Assembly (NCBI RefSeq): GCF_024448955.1
Contig: NZ_JAMOIH010000012.1
Coordinates: 62,001 to 126,000, forward strand
DNA: 64,000 bases
Reading direction: 5' to 3'
Source of the DNA: Stutzerimonas stutzeri
GTDB lineage: Bacteria; Pseudomonadota; Gammaproteobacteria; Pseudomonadales; Pseudomonadaceae
Both the position numbers and the translations under genes were made by a program. The number at the start of each line of letters is the position of its first letter. The first letter of the stretch is position 1. Under the pieces are notes generated by a model, which worked only from the letters and a program-made list of their open reading frames with translations, ran no database searches and had not been told where the DNA came from. Positions 17,011 through 26,089 of the stretch are shown here, one piece after another.

Positions 17011-17685
17011 ATGTTCTTATCTCGTCATCTTCTCGCTCTTTCCCGTGTTACCTGGTCGACCTTTCAACGCAACTCCGTTCGTGCCGGTCTGTTCGGCACC
17101 TTGCTGGCCGTCATCGCACCGGCCCATGCCCAGCAAGCGACCAATGATCGCTGGGTCAGCGACACATTAAGCACCTACGTGCGAAGCGGTCCAACCGACG
17201 GCTATCGCATCGTCGGCAGTCTTACGTCCGGGCAGCAGGTCGAATTACTCGATACCCAGGGCGACTACAGCCAGGTTCGCGGCGAGAACGGCGATCGCGT
17301 CTGGATTCGCAGCAGTGATCTGCAGGAAATTCCCGGCCAGGCCGAGCGTTTACCGCAGCTCGAACAGCAGGTTGCCGAGCTCAGTGAAGAACTGAAGACA
17401 ATCGATGACAACTGGAAGGCCCGAGTTCAGGGCATGCAAGAGACTCTGGACTCGCGCAAGGCATTAATCGACGAACTGGAAGCGCGCCGCAAAGCGCTCG
17501 ACGAAGCACTTACGGCCACTGAATCGGAACTGCGCGACGCCCAGGCTCGGTTGGGTGACGAGAACAATCAGGTACTGATGCGCTACATGGTTTACGGCGG
17601 CAGCATCGCTGGCGCGGGCTTGCTGGCCGGACTGATCATTCCGGCCATGACGCGCGGTCGCAAGCGCAACGACCGGTGGTTCTAA
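17011..17685 (+). CDS. TIGR04211-type SH3 domain protein, membrane-anchored
   Basis: A 224-residue protein with an N-terminal export signal (hydrophobic GTLLAVIAPAHAQ ending near residue 36), a bacterial SH3 domain (about 44-105, LSTYVRSGPTDGYRIVGSL), a coiled coil rich in E, L and A (about 110-185) and a C-terminal membrane helix (SIAGAGLLAGLIIPAM) with a basic tail. This is the order of the YgiM-like TIGR04211 family in the cell envelope; the role is not well defined. An in-frame ATG only slightly downstream is absent, so 17011 is taken although its ribosome site is weak. Confidence 0.85.
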   Translation: MFLSRHLLALSRVTWSTFQRNSVRAGLFGTLLAVIAPAHAQQATNDRWVSDTLSTYVRSGPTDGYRIVGSLTSGQQVELLDTQGDYSQVRGENGDRVWIRSSDLQEIPGQAERLPQLEQQVAELSEELKTIDDNWKARVQGMQETLDSRKALIDELEARRKALDEALTATESELRDAQARLGDENNQVLMRYMVYGGSIAGAGLLAGLIIPAMTRGRKRNDRWF

Positions 17686-17737
17686 GGCCTGTCGGCTTTT
17701 CGTAGCGACCGAAACGGTAACAGACCCTAGCCCAAAC

Positions 17738-19858
17738 CTAACCGGGTTCGGATATCCGCTTCGTGGCGCCTGCTACGGACGATGACCAACCCGGTCTTGC
17801 CTGCGTCATGCGCTCGAGGACTTGTTCAGGGGCCATAGGTCTGTCGAGCAGAAAGCCTTGGAGCGTTTCACAGCCGAGCTCGGTGAGAAACGCTCGCTGC
17901 TCCGCTGTTTCCACACCCTCCGCGACAATCTCCAGGCCCAGCGCTTTACCCAACGCAATGATTGCCGAAACGATCACCGAGTCTTCATTGCCAACGCTCA
18001 TTTCCTTGACGAACGCACGGTCAATTTTCAGCTCGCTAGCTGGAAGTCTCTTCAGATAAAGCAAGCTCGAATATCCCGTACCGAAGTCATCAATGGAGGC
18101 TTTCACGCCGAATTCGGTAAGGCTCCTCAAGGTTTCGATGGTTGCCTCCGCGTTGCGCATGGCTACGGTTTCAGTGATTTCGAGCGTCAGATTCGCTGCG
18201 GGAATGCAATGGCGGTCGATCGCCTCGGCCACCACTTCCAGCAGGCCCGGTTGCTCGAACTGCACGGCTGAAAGATTGACCGCGATACTCCAATGGCTGA
18301 ACCCCTGCAAATGCCACTCGCGTAATTGGCGGCACGCCTCGGCCAGCACCCAATTCCCAATGGGTATGATCAAGCCGGTTTTCTCGGCCAGCGGCAGAAA
18401 AACGTCGGGCGAGAGCAAGCCACGCGTCGGATGCTGCCAACGCAGCAACGCCTCAAAGCCTTGCACATCCCCGGTCGGCACTTCGAATTTCGGCTGGTAA
18501 AGCAGGCGCAGCTCATTCCGCTCTTCGGCCATGCGCAGATCGTGAAGCAATTGCAGTTGCTCGGCCGCATTCGCGTTCATCGAGGCTTCGAAGAAGCTGT
18601 AGCCGTTCCGGCCGGCACTCTTGGTGTGGTACATGGCGGCATCGGCATGCAGCAGCAGGTCGCGCTCGGTTTCACCATCGCTGGGGTACACCGCAATGCC
18701 GACGCTGAGCGACACCCGCAGTTCATAACGGGACAGCGCAAAGGGCTCGTCAATACATTGCACCAGCTTGTCGGCCAGCGTCGCGGCATCATCGGGCCCG
18801 CTGATGACGGCTAGAAGCACGAACTCATCCCCACCCAACCGCGCCAACGTGTCCTGGGCCCGAATGCACGAGCGCAGCCGCTCGGTAACGCTCATCAACA
18901 ATTCGTCACCGATATGGTGACCGAAGGCGTCGTTCACCGCCTTGAAGCCATCCAGGTCCATGAACATCACGGCGAACGTGGACGACTCCCGCTGGGCAAC
19001 CTTGAGCGCCTGACTTAGCCGATCTTCGAGCAACAGACGGTTGGGCAATCTGGTTAGGTTGTCATGCAGGGCGAGCTGGATCAGCTCACTGTTGGCCTTT
19101 TCCAGCGAACTGGCCAGCAACGAGGTACGGCTCTGCATGCGGCCGTCCAGTATCGAGACAATCAGTGCGATCGCCAGGACCGCCAGCGTCAACATGATCA
19201 CCAACAGAGCCAGCCAGTTGGTATCCAGACCGGTATTGGACGCGCCGCAGAAGCTCCCGTCCGGAAAGCTCGCCGCTGCCATGCCGGTGTAATGCATGCC
19301 GGCGATCGCCAGCCCCATGATCAATGCGGCGATACCCCGCCATAACCGTACGCGACAAACGTTCGCACGCAGGCGAAATGCGAGCCAGAGCGCAGCGGCC
19401 GAGGCCAGGATGGCGATGGCCACCGAAGCGCTCAACCATCCCATGTCATACACGATGCCCGGCTGCATTCGCAGCGCCGCCATGCCGCTGTAGTGCATGA
19501 CCGCGATACCGCAGCCGATCAGAACCGCGCCATGCGCGAGCCGCAGCCAGGGCAGCGTCTGCTGGCACACCAGCCAGAGCGCCAAGGCAGACGCAGCGAT
19601 TGCGATGACCAACGAGGCCGTAGTGATCAAGGGGTCGTATCCAAGCGGAATCGGCAAACTGAAGGCCAGCATGCCGACAAAGTGCATCGACCAGATGCCT
19701 AGCCCCATGGAAAACGAGCCACCGAACCACCATAGGCGCGCCGCACGACCTTGAGCGGTCGCAACGCGCCCCGCCATGTCGAGTGCGGTGTAGGACGCAA
19801 GCACAGCAACGAGGAACGAGAAGAACACTAGAATTTCGTTATAGCTACCAACCAGCAT
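17738..19858 (-). CDS. MHYT-GGDEF-EAL membrane protein (c-di-GMP synthesis/breakdown)
   Basis: A 706-residue inner-membrane protein. The N-terminal about 240 residues contain seven hydrophobic segments with MHYT-type motifs (MHFVGM at 58-63, then MHYSGM and MHYTGM), a proposed sensor for oxygen, CO or NO through copper. A GGDEF domain follows with an intact RLGGDEFVLL site, then an EAL domain with intact EALLRWQHP and DDFGTGYSSL. Both c-di-GMP synthase and phosphodiesterase activity are thus possible. The ATG at 19858 is preceded by AGGAAC and begins the first helix; the frame is open 19 codons further. It is divergent from the stressosome operon, 457 bases away. Confidence 0.93.
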   Translation of the reverse strand: MLVGSYNEILVFFSFLVAVLASYTALDMAGRVATAQGRAARLWWFGGSFSMGLGIWSMHFVGMLAFSLPIPLGYDPLITTASLVIAIAASALALWLVCQQTLPWLRLAHGAVLIGCGIAVMHYSGMAALRMQPGIVYDMGWLSASVAIAILASAAALWLAFRLRANVCRVRLWRGIAALIMGLAIAGMHYTGMAAASFPDGSFCGASNTGLDTNWLALLVIMLTLAVLAIALIVSILDGRMQSRTSLLASSLEKANSELIQLALHDNLTRLPNRLLLEDRLSQALKVAQRESSTFAVMFMDLDGFKAVNDAFGHHIGDELLMSVTERLRSCIRAQDTLARLGGDEFVLLAVISGPDDAATLADKLVQCIDEPFALSRYELRVSLSVGIAVYPSDGETERDLLLHADAAMYHTKSAGRNGYSFFEASMNANAAEQLQLLHDLRMAEERNELRLLYQPKFEVPTGDVQGFEALLRWQHPTRGLLSPDVFLPLAEKTGLIIPIGNWVLAEACRQLREWHLQGFSHWSIAVNLSAVQFEQPGLLEVVAEAIDRHCIPAANLTLEITETVAMRNAEATIETLRSLTEFGVKASIDDFGTGYSSLLYLKRLPASELKIDRAFVKEMSVGNEDSVIVSAIIALGKALGLEIVAEGVETAEQRAFLTELGCETLQGFLLDRPMAPEQVLERMTQARPGWSSSVAGATKRISEPG

Positions 19859-20315
19859 GGTTTGGGTTCCTGCGAAGGGCTGCGTTGTACTGACTTTGTC
19901 GCTATGCCAGTTCATCGCTCGCTGGGACGTTTTCTAAAGAGCGGACAACACATATCCGCCGAACGGATAGCCTCGGTCAGACCGATGCAAGCCCTGCTGC
20001 TGCGGTTGTTAGGCCAATCGACATTCTCCGGCGATCTGATAGGCCTCGGTACAAACCTCGAGCCCCCATTTGCGCTTGGCACAAACACACCCTGCCTTCC
20101 GCTCAAGATCAGGGGTGTAAATTCCTTGACCCAGTGCACAACTTGAGGCGAAATGCGGGCTATTCGGCGTTTCGAAGGGTCCTTCAGACTAAGGCTCGCT
20201 GTGGTTCGAGCGCTGAGGCAGAACTCCTCGCGCTGCCCGGAACGCCAGCAATCCATTCGAATCATATCCGCATGCCCAGCCGTCCCAGCATGCGTCTACT
20301 CAGGAATCAGCGCCA
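19859..20315. other. divergent promoter region of MHYT gene and stressosome operon
   Basis: 457 bases without a convincing gene. It must hold the promoters of both the MHYT-GGDEF-EAL gene and the rsb operon. I did not find a clear -35/-10 pair or a strong palindrome. Confidence 0.5.
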
Positions 20316-21167
20316 ATGGCTCTATTGCAACAACGCACGTTCAACGTCATCGCCAGCAATCAGTCAGAGCTGCTCAACAAATGGACTGCAGAACTGGAAT
20401 CCAGCGGTCTGTACCGCACTATCAAGACCGAAGATTTTCGCCAGCAAACCGAAGAATTCATTCGTCTGCTGATCGCCGGTGCCAGCAGAACCGAGTCGGG
20501 TGACGTCAAGGCAGCCAGCTGGGACGAGATGCGTCAGTACCTGGAAAAGCTGTCCCATAGCCGGGTGCAGCTAGGTTTCGATTCACAGCAGACCGCAGGC
20601 TTCATTTTTTCGCTCAAACGCCCGCTGATGCCGTTGTTGCAGAGCGAATATGCCGACGAGCCGGCGCTGCTGGCCGAGCAGCTCTGGGCCTTGTCCGAAC
20701 TGATCGACGACCTCGGTCTGTATACCGTGCGTACTTTCCAGAAGTCCCGCGAGGCGGTGATCAAGCGTCAGCAGGAAGAGCTGCTCGAGTTGTCCACGCC
20801 GGTGGTCAAACTGTGGGATGGCGTACTGGCGCTGCCCATGATCGGCACGCTGGATTCGCAGCGGACTCAGGTGGTAATGGAATCGTTGCTGCAGCGCATC
20901 GTCGACACAGGTTCGGAAATCGCCATCATCGACATTACCGGCGTACCTACCGTCGATACGCTGGTGGCGCAACATCTGCTCAAGACCGTCACGGCCATCC
21001 GCCTGATGGGTGCTGACTGCATCATCAGCGGCGTACGTCCGCAGATTGCCCAAACCATCGTTCATCTCGGCCTGGATCTGCAAGGCATCGTCACTAAGGC
21101 ATCCCTCGCCGACGCACTGGCATTAGCGTTGCGCCGCTCCGGCCTGACTGTAACCAAGGCGGTGTGA
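20316..21167 (+). CDS. rsbR: stressosome sensor, RsbR-type STAS protein
   Basis: A 283-residue protein with an all-helical N-terminal sensor domain (about 1-155, RsbRD-like) and a C-terminal STAS domain (about 160-280). The two threonines phosphorylated by RsbT in Bacillus RsbR have equivalents here: T215 in PTVDTLVAQH and T247 in RPQIAQTIVH. In the stressosome, RsbR and RsbS form a large core that holds RsbT until stress triggers its release. The N-terminal domain has no recognised ligand site. It is the first gene of a six-gene chain in which every junction overlaps; its stop shares one base with the rsbS start (GTGATG). Confidence 0.9.
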   Translation: MALLQQRTFNVIASNQSELLNKWTAELESSGLYRTIKTEDFRQQTEEFIRLLIAGASRTESGDVKAASWDEMRQYLEKLSHSRVQLGFDSQQTAGFIFSLKRPLMPLLQSEYADEPALLAEQLWALSELIDDLGLYTVRTFQKSREAVIKRQQEELLELSTPVVKLWDGVLALPMIGTLDSQRTQVVMESLLQRIVDTGSEIAIIDITGVPTVDTLVAQHLLKTVTAIRLMGADCIISGVRPQIAQTIVHLGLDLQGIVTKASLADALALALRRSGLTVTKAV

Positions 21168-21529
21168 TGGAACGCATCCCTATATTGCGAATGGGTGACT
21201 TTCTGCTCGTCACCATTCAAGTCGACATGCACGACCAGCTGGCCATGACCCTGCAAGACGACCTCGCCGAGCGCATCAGCGCGACCTCGGCCCGTGCCGT
21301 ACTGATCGATATCTCCGCACTGGACATGGTCGACTCGTTCATCGGCCGGATGATCAGCTCGATTTCCGGCCTTTCCAGCATCATGGACGCAGAGACCGTC
21401 GTGGTCGGCATGCAGCCGGCCGTTGCAATCACGCTGGTCGAACTGGGTCTGACACTACAAGGCGTCAGCACGGCGTTGAACGTTGAACGAGGGATGCAGC
21501 TGCTGCATAAACGGATGGCCGAAAAATGA
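21167..21529 (+). CDS. rsbS: stressosome scaffold, RsbS-type STAS protein
   Basis: A 120-residue single STAS domain. The phosphoacceptor serine of RsbS is present (S57 in DMVDSFIGRM), set in the typical LIDISALDMVDSF stretch. RsbS co-assembles with RsbR and binds RsbT. I use ATG 21167; a GTG one codon earlier is possible. It overlaps rsbT by four bases. Confidence 0.92.
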   Translation: MERIPILRMGDFLLVTIQVDMHDQLAMTLQDDLAERISATSARAVLIDISALDMVDSFIGRMISSISGLSSIMDAETVVVGMQPAVAITLVELGLTLQGVSTALNVERGMQLLHKRMAEK

Positions 21530-21930
21530 CCGTGCGCGAAAGTGGCAGCCTGCCGGTACGCATCGAACAGGATGTGGTACTGGCGCGCCAGGCAGTCCGC
21601 CGCATCGCGCAGGATTGCGGCATGCGCCTGATCGATCAGACCAAGCTGGTGACCGCCGTCAGCGAGCTGGCCCGTAACACGGTGGTGTACGGCGGTGGTG
21701 GCGACATGGACTGGGCGGTCATCGAGCAAAGCGCCCGCACCGGTATCCGCCTGACGTTCCGTGACGAAGGTCCTGGAATAGCGGATATCAAGCTGGCCAT
21801 GACCGATGGCTGGACGTCGGGTGGTGGGCTCGGTCTTGGACTGACCGGCGCGAAACGGCTGGTGGATGAGTTTGAACTCGAGAGTACGCCAGGCATCGGT
21901 ACCCGAATCAGTATCGTCCGATGGGCATGA
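21526..21930 (+). CDS. rsbT: stressosome switch kinase RsbT
   Basis: A 134-residue GHKL-fold serine/threonine kinase. The N box (SELARNTVVYGGGG), G1 box (RDEGPGIAD) and G2 box (GLGLGLTGAKRL) are intact, and the length matches RsbT (about 133). It would phosphorylate RsbR and RsbS and, when released, act on a downstream partner. In Bacillus that is RsbU; here no RsbU or sigma-B is present and the partner is unknown. Confidence 0.92.
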   Translation: MTVRESGSLPVRIEQDVVLARQAVRRIAQDCGMRLIDQTKLVTAVSELARNTVVYGGGGDMDWAVIEQSARTGIRLTFRDEGPGIADIKLAMTDGWTSGGGLGLGLTGAKRLVDEFELESTPGIGTRISIVRWA

Positions 21931-22937
21931 ATATCCCCGGCTCGATGACGCAGGTGTTACCCATCGACGACAGCAGCCAGGTAGGCCACGCCCGCCGCGT
22001 TGCGCAACGCCTGGCTACGGAACTGGGTTTCGACGAAACCGATGCCGGACGCGTGGCCCTGGCAACTACCGAGCTCGCCACCAATCTGCTCAAGCACGCA
22101 GGCCAAGGCTCCCTGCACCTGCGTTCGATCGCGGCAGAAACCGGAAGCGGTGTCGAGATCGTCGCTGTGGATAGCGGGCCGGGCTTCAACCTCAACGAAT
22201 GCCTGGCCGATGGGTTTTCCACTGGTGGTACCCAGGGAACAGGGCTGGGTGCACTAAGGCGCCAGGCACAGGTATTCGACGCTTACTCGGACGACAAAGG
22301 CTCGGTCGTACTCGTGCAGTTATTTCGACGCGGCATTGCAGTTCCGTTTCTGCGCTTTGGCGTCAGCCAACATTCGCTGAATAACGACCCGGCATGTGGT
22401 GATGTCTGGCATATGGCCTGCGATAAGCAACGGATCAGCGCATTGGTGATCGACGGCATCGGCCACGGCGAAGATGCGGAGCACGCCGCCAAGTGTGGTG
22501 CCAGCGCATTCGCCGCAGCCCCCTTCGCCGACCCGGAAACCAGCATTGCCGACATGCATCAGGCGATGTGCGGAACCCGTGGCGGCGCTGCAGCCGTCGC
22601 GGTGTTCGATCCCCGCGTCGGGGTATTGCGCTTTGCCGGAATTGGCAACATCGGCGCCAGCCTGCTCAACGTGGAAAAAAGTCGGGGCCTCGCCTCGCAT
22701 CCAGGGATCGTTGGATCGCAATTTCGCAAAGCGCGCGCATTCGACTACCCGGTTGAAGAACATCAATTACTAGTCATGTATAGCGATGGTTTGCAATCTC
22801 GCTGGACCCTGCGTGACTACCCGGGGCTGGTGCATCGCCACCCCGCTATTATTGCCGCAGTGCTGCACCGTGATTATTGTCGCGGACGCGACGATGCGAC
22901 CGTTCTGGTAATCGCTCTGGAGGCAACGCGTGACTGA
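21921..22937 (+). CDS. ATP-binding SpoIIE-family (RsbX-like) phosphatase
   Basis: A 338-residue fusion. Residues about 15-140 are a second GHKL ATPase domain (TTELATNLLKHAG, VDSGPGFN, GTGLGALRRQ); residues about 150-335 are a PP2C/SpoIIE phosphatase with the metal-binding acids in VIDGIGHGEDAEHA, MYSDGLQ and GRDDATVLV. RsbX in Bacillus dephosphorylates RsbR and RsbS and resets the stressosome; this protein very likely does so here, with the added ATPase domain of unknown use. It overlaps rsbT by 10 bases and the next gene by 8. A second in-frame ATG lies two codons downstream. Confidence 0.88.
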   Translation: MGMNIPGSMTQVLPIDDSSQVGHARRVAQRLATELGFDETDAGRVALATTELATNLLKHAGQGSLHLRSIAAETGSGVEIVAVDSGPGFNLNECLADGFSTGGTQGTGLGALRRQAQVFDAYSDDKGSVVLVQLFRRGIAVPFLRFGVSQHSLNNDPACGDVWHMACDKQRISALVIDGIGHGEDAEHAAKCGASAFAAAPFADPETSIADMHQAMCGTRGGAAAVAVFDPRVGVLRFAGIGNIGASLLNVEKSRGLASHPGIVGSQFRKARAFDYPVEEHQLLVMYSDGLQSRWTLRDYPGLVHRHPAIIAAVLHRDYCRGRDDATVLVIALEATRD

Positions 22938-23802
22938 TTCGAACGGTGTTAACGATACCGACCTCAGCCAGCTGGAACGGCTGCGCAGCGAGAACGAGTC
23001 GCTACGCGCCGAGCTCGACGAAACCAATCAGGGCGTTCTTGCTTTGTATGCCGAGCTCGACATTCAAGCCGAGCAGCTGCGCCAGGCCTCCGATCTCAAA
23101 AGCCGCTTTCTGTCCTACATGAGCCACGAGTTCCGCACGCCGCTGGGCTCGATTCGCAGCATCACGCGTCTTCTCAGCGACGAGCTGGACGGTCCACTGA
23201 GCGAGGAGCAGCACAAGCAGGTCTTGTTCATCAGTGGTGCCGCCTCTGAACTGAGCGATATGGTGGATGATCTGCTCGATCTGGCGAAGATCGAGGCGGG
23301 TCGCATCAGCATTTCACCAGCGTGGTTCGACATGTTTGATCTGTTCGCCGCGTTGCGCGGCATGTTTCGCCCCATCGTCGATGCCGAGACGGTGGACCTG
23401 ATTTTCGAAGAGCCACAAGACATCCCGCGCCTGTACACCGATGACAAGAAGCTGGCTCAGATTCTGCGAAATTTCATTTCCAACGCATTGAAGTTCACGC
23501 AGCGCGGAGAGGTACGTATTTCGGCACGCCGCGAAGGCGAGCACGAAGTCTGTTTCGCCGTCACCGACAGCGGTATCGGCATACCGCATGGCCTGCACGG
23601 CAACCTGTTCGAAGATTTCGTGCAGATCGACACGCCTCTGCAGAAGCGTCTGCGCGGCACCGGTCTGGGACTGTCGCTGTGCAAGCGATTCGCCGAACTG
23701 CTCGGTGGGCGTGTCGGAGTGGAAAGCACTCCGGGTATCGGCTCGACCTTCTTCGTCATCATTCCGCTATCTATTGCCACGGAGCCGGTCGATGGAGCGT
23801 AA
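22930..23802 (+). CDS. cytosolic sensor histidine kinase of the stressosome operon
   Basis: A 290-residue kinase without membrane segments: a short coiled coil (about 13-57), a HisKA domain with the phosphorylated histidine in SYMSHEFRTPLGS, and an HATPase domain with N box (NFISNALKFT), G1 (DSGIGIP) and G2 (GTGLGLSLCKRF). The start is a GTG at 22930, supported by GGAGG about 8 bases upstream. It overlaps the preceding gene by 8 bases and the next by 11. Its lack of a sensor domain suggests that it is driven by a partner, plausibly the stressosome. Confidence 0.9.
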   Translation: MTDSNGVNDTDLSQLERLRSENESLRAELDETNQGVLALYAELDIQAEQLRQASDLKSRFLSYMSHEFRTPLGSIRSITRLLSDELDGPLSEEQHKQVLFISGAASELSDMVDDLLDLAKIEAGRISISPAWFDMFDLFAALRGMFRPIVDAETVDLIFEEPQDIPRLYTDDKKLAQILRNFISNALKFTQRGEVRISARREGEHEVCFAVTDSGIGIPHGLHGNLFEDFVQIDTPLQKRLRGTGLGLSLCKRFAELLGGRVGVESTPGIGSTFFVIIPLSIATEPVDGA

Positions 23803-25756
23803 GTGCAAACTGTTGGTGGTCGATGACAACGCCGCGACGCGTTACGCGATACGTCGAGTGATGGAGCGGCACGGCTACGACGTGTTCGAAGCCGGAACCG
23901 GCGACGAAGGCCTGACACTCATCGCCGAGCAAGCAATCGATGCGCTGATTCTCGACGTGAACCTGCCCGACATGAGCGGTTTCGATATCGTCCGGCAGCT
24001 GCGTGCCGACGAGCGCACCCAGTTGCTGCCCGTGGTTCACGTTTCTGCCGCGTCGATCCAGACCGGAGACATCATCACCGGGCTCGATGCCGGGGCGGAT
24101 GCCTATCTCATTCATCCGGTCGACCCGGACGTATTGCTCGCCACGTTGCGCACGCTATTGCGCGTCCGTGACACCGAGCACGCGCTGCGCGAAAGCGAAG
24201 CGCGCTTTCGTGAGATCTTTACCAGCGTGGCCGCACCGATTGTCGTGATCGATGCGCAGCTGCAAATCCATGAATGCAACCCGGCATTCGAACTGCTGCT
24301 GGGGGATCGTGACGGTGCTTCGGCATTGCTTGCCCGCCTTGCCGATAATCAGGAAGACAAGCTGCAGCAGCTTCGACAGAGCCTGGCCAGCGGTGCTCGC
24401 TGGCAGGGCACGCTGAGCATGCACGTCGCGGGTCAGCTGCGTGAAACCAAATGGCAGGTTTCGCCCTATCGCGCCGTCGACCTTGGCCTCGTGTTCGTCG
24501 AGGACGTCACCGAGCAACGCCAACGCGAACGCTCGCAACTGCAACAACTCGACAGCGTGAACAGCGAACTCGCACGCGAGGTAGCCGAACGTGTGCGCAC
24601 CGAAGCGCAGCTGATGCAGGCACAAAAGATGGACGCTCTGGGCAAGCTGACCGGAGGCATCGCTCATGACTTCAACAACTTGCTGACCGGCATCATCACC
24701 GGCATCGAATTGCTCAAACAGCGATTTCAGGAAGGCCGCAGCGACGCGGTATTACGCTTCGCCGACACCGCCTTGAGCTCCGCACGCAGCGCCGCCTCGA
24801 TGACCAATCGGCTATTGGCCTTTGCCCGCCAACAACCGCTGGACGCCCGCCCCGCCAATATCAACGATCAGATTCGCTCCCTCGAAGAGCTGCTGCAGCG
24901 CACCATTGGCGAGCGCATCGAGCTGAAGCTCGACCTCTGCGAGGAAGGTGCGATCGCACAGGTGGATGCCAATCAGCTGGAAAGCGCTGTGCTGAATCTG
25001 GTCATCAACGCACGGGACGCATTGCCTGACGGCGGCCATATCGTCATCCGTACGACATCCATGCGATCCACCGGCAATACCGAACTGGCCGATGGTGATT
25101 ACGTCGCGCTGAGCGTGAAGGACGATGGCGCAGGGATCCCCGCAAAGCTCATCGGCAAGGTATTCGAGCCCTTCTTCACGACCAAACCACTCGGCCAAGG
25201 CACCGGCCTGGGCCTGTCTTCGATCTATGGCTTCGCCCGTCAGTCAGGTGGCGAGGCGCGGATCGATAGTGTCGTTGGCCAGGGCACCGAAGTGACGCTG
25301 GTGTTGCCCGCGGCTACTGATGTCGGCCACACCGCAGCACCCGTCGGCGACACGCCAAAGGGCAATAGCGAGCACGTGTTGATCGTCGAAGACATGCCGG
25401 CGGTGCGCATGCTGGTAGTCGAGATGCTCAGCGAAGCGGGTTATCGCTGCAGCGAGGCGGGAGATGTCGCGACGGCGTTATCGGTGTTGCAGGACGATCC
25501 AAGCGTCGATCTGCTACTGACAGATGTGGGCCTGCCACAGCTCTCGGGGCGCGAGCTAGCTGATGTTGCGCGGACCCATCGTCCCGCCCTGCCGGTGCTG
25601 TTCATGACCGGATATGCGGAAAATGCGGTGCGTCGCGACCGTTTTCTGGCCGAAGGTATGGATATGGTGGTCAAGCCGTTTCAAATCAGCGAGCTACTTG
25701 CCAAGGTGCGCCAAGTGCTCGATACGGCCTCGGCGAATCGGCTCAATCGTCACTAG
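23792..25756 (+). CDS. REC-PAS-HisKA-HATPase-REC hybrid histidine kinase
   Basis: A 654-residue cytosolic protein. It begins with a receiver domain (about 1-125; acceptor D in LILDVNLPDMSG), then a PAS domain (about 130-255), a coiled coil, HisKA (H in GGIAHDFNNLL), HATPase (NLVINARDAL, DDGAGIP, GTGLGLSSIYGF) and a second receiver (D in LLTDVGLPQLSG). The ATG at 23792, with GGAG upstream, overlaps the kinase stop by 11 bases; the frame is open for 68 codons upstream but that is antisense-quality sequence. It has no DNA-binding domain, so the output must go through another regulator outside the window. Confidence 0.92.
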   Translation: MERKCKLLVVDDNAATRYAIRRVMERHGYDVFEAGTGDEGLTLIAEQAIDALILDVNLPDMSGFDIVRQLRADERTQLLPVVHVSAASIQTGDIITGLDAGADAYLIHPVDPDVLLATLRTLLRVRDTEHALRESEARFREIFTSVAAPIVVIDAQLQIHECNPAFELLLGDRDGASALLARLADNQEDKLQQLRQSLASGARWQGTLSMHVAGQLRETKWQVSPYRAVDLGLVFVEDVTEQRQRERSQLQQLDSVNSELAREVAERVRTEAQLMQAQKMDALGKLTGGIAHDFNNLLTGIITGIELLKQRFQEGRSDAVLRFADTALSSARSAASMTNRLLAFARQQPLDARPANINDQIRSLEELLQRTIGERIELKLDLCEEGAIAQVDANQLESAVLNLVINARDALPDGGHIVIRTTSMRSTGNTELADGDYVALSVKDDGAGIPAKLIGKVFEPFFTTKPLGQGTGLGLSSIYGFARQSGGEARIDSVVGQGTEVTLVLPAATDVGHTAAPVGDTPKGNSEHVLIVEDMPAVRMLVVEMLSEAGYRCSEAGDVATALSVLQDDPSVDLLLTDVGLPQLSGRELADVARTHRPALPVLFMTGYAENAVRRDRFLAEGMDMVVKPFQISELLAKVRQVLDTASANRLNRH

Positions 25757-25788
25757 GCCGACAATCTGGACACGACTCGCTCGGCCGC

Positions 25789-25998
25789 TCAACCCGCCTT
25801 TTCGTCCGGCTTGTCGGTCGCGATCAGATCGAAACCCCAATCGCCGTACAGGTACCAATCGTCCCCCATCATTTCCGCCGGGTGCTGGGTACGACCGGCA
25901 CCGTTGCCGCAGGCGAGCGAGTCCGCCGAACAATAGCGGTCGCAGCCCCAACAGATACGTTCGGGATGGGGTGGATTCATCGGAAATTTCTTGGCCAT
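25789..25998 (-). CDS. DUF3079 protein
   Basis: A 69-residue protein with the DUF3079 signature: NPPHPERICWGCDRYC, then ACGNG and RTQHPAE, ending in GDDWYLYG. The four cysteines and histidines suggest a small metal-binding (zinc) fold; the function is unknown. It lies downstream of the RES toxin gene on the same strand, 91 bases away. Confidence 0.85.
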   Translation of the reverse strand: MAKKFPMNPPHPERICWGCDRYCSADSLACGNGAGRTQHPAEMMGDDWYLYGDWGFDLIATDKPDEKAG

Positions 25999-26089
25999 GT
26001 TCGGGCCTCTGTGCGCTAGCTGAGCGCTCAGGCTACTCGGCCACCCCCCGCGCGGACTTGATCATGATCAACAACGCCCCGCTGGAGGC

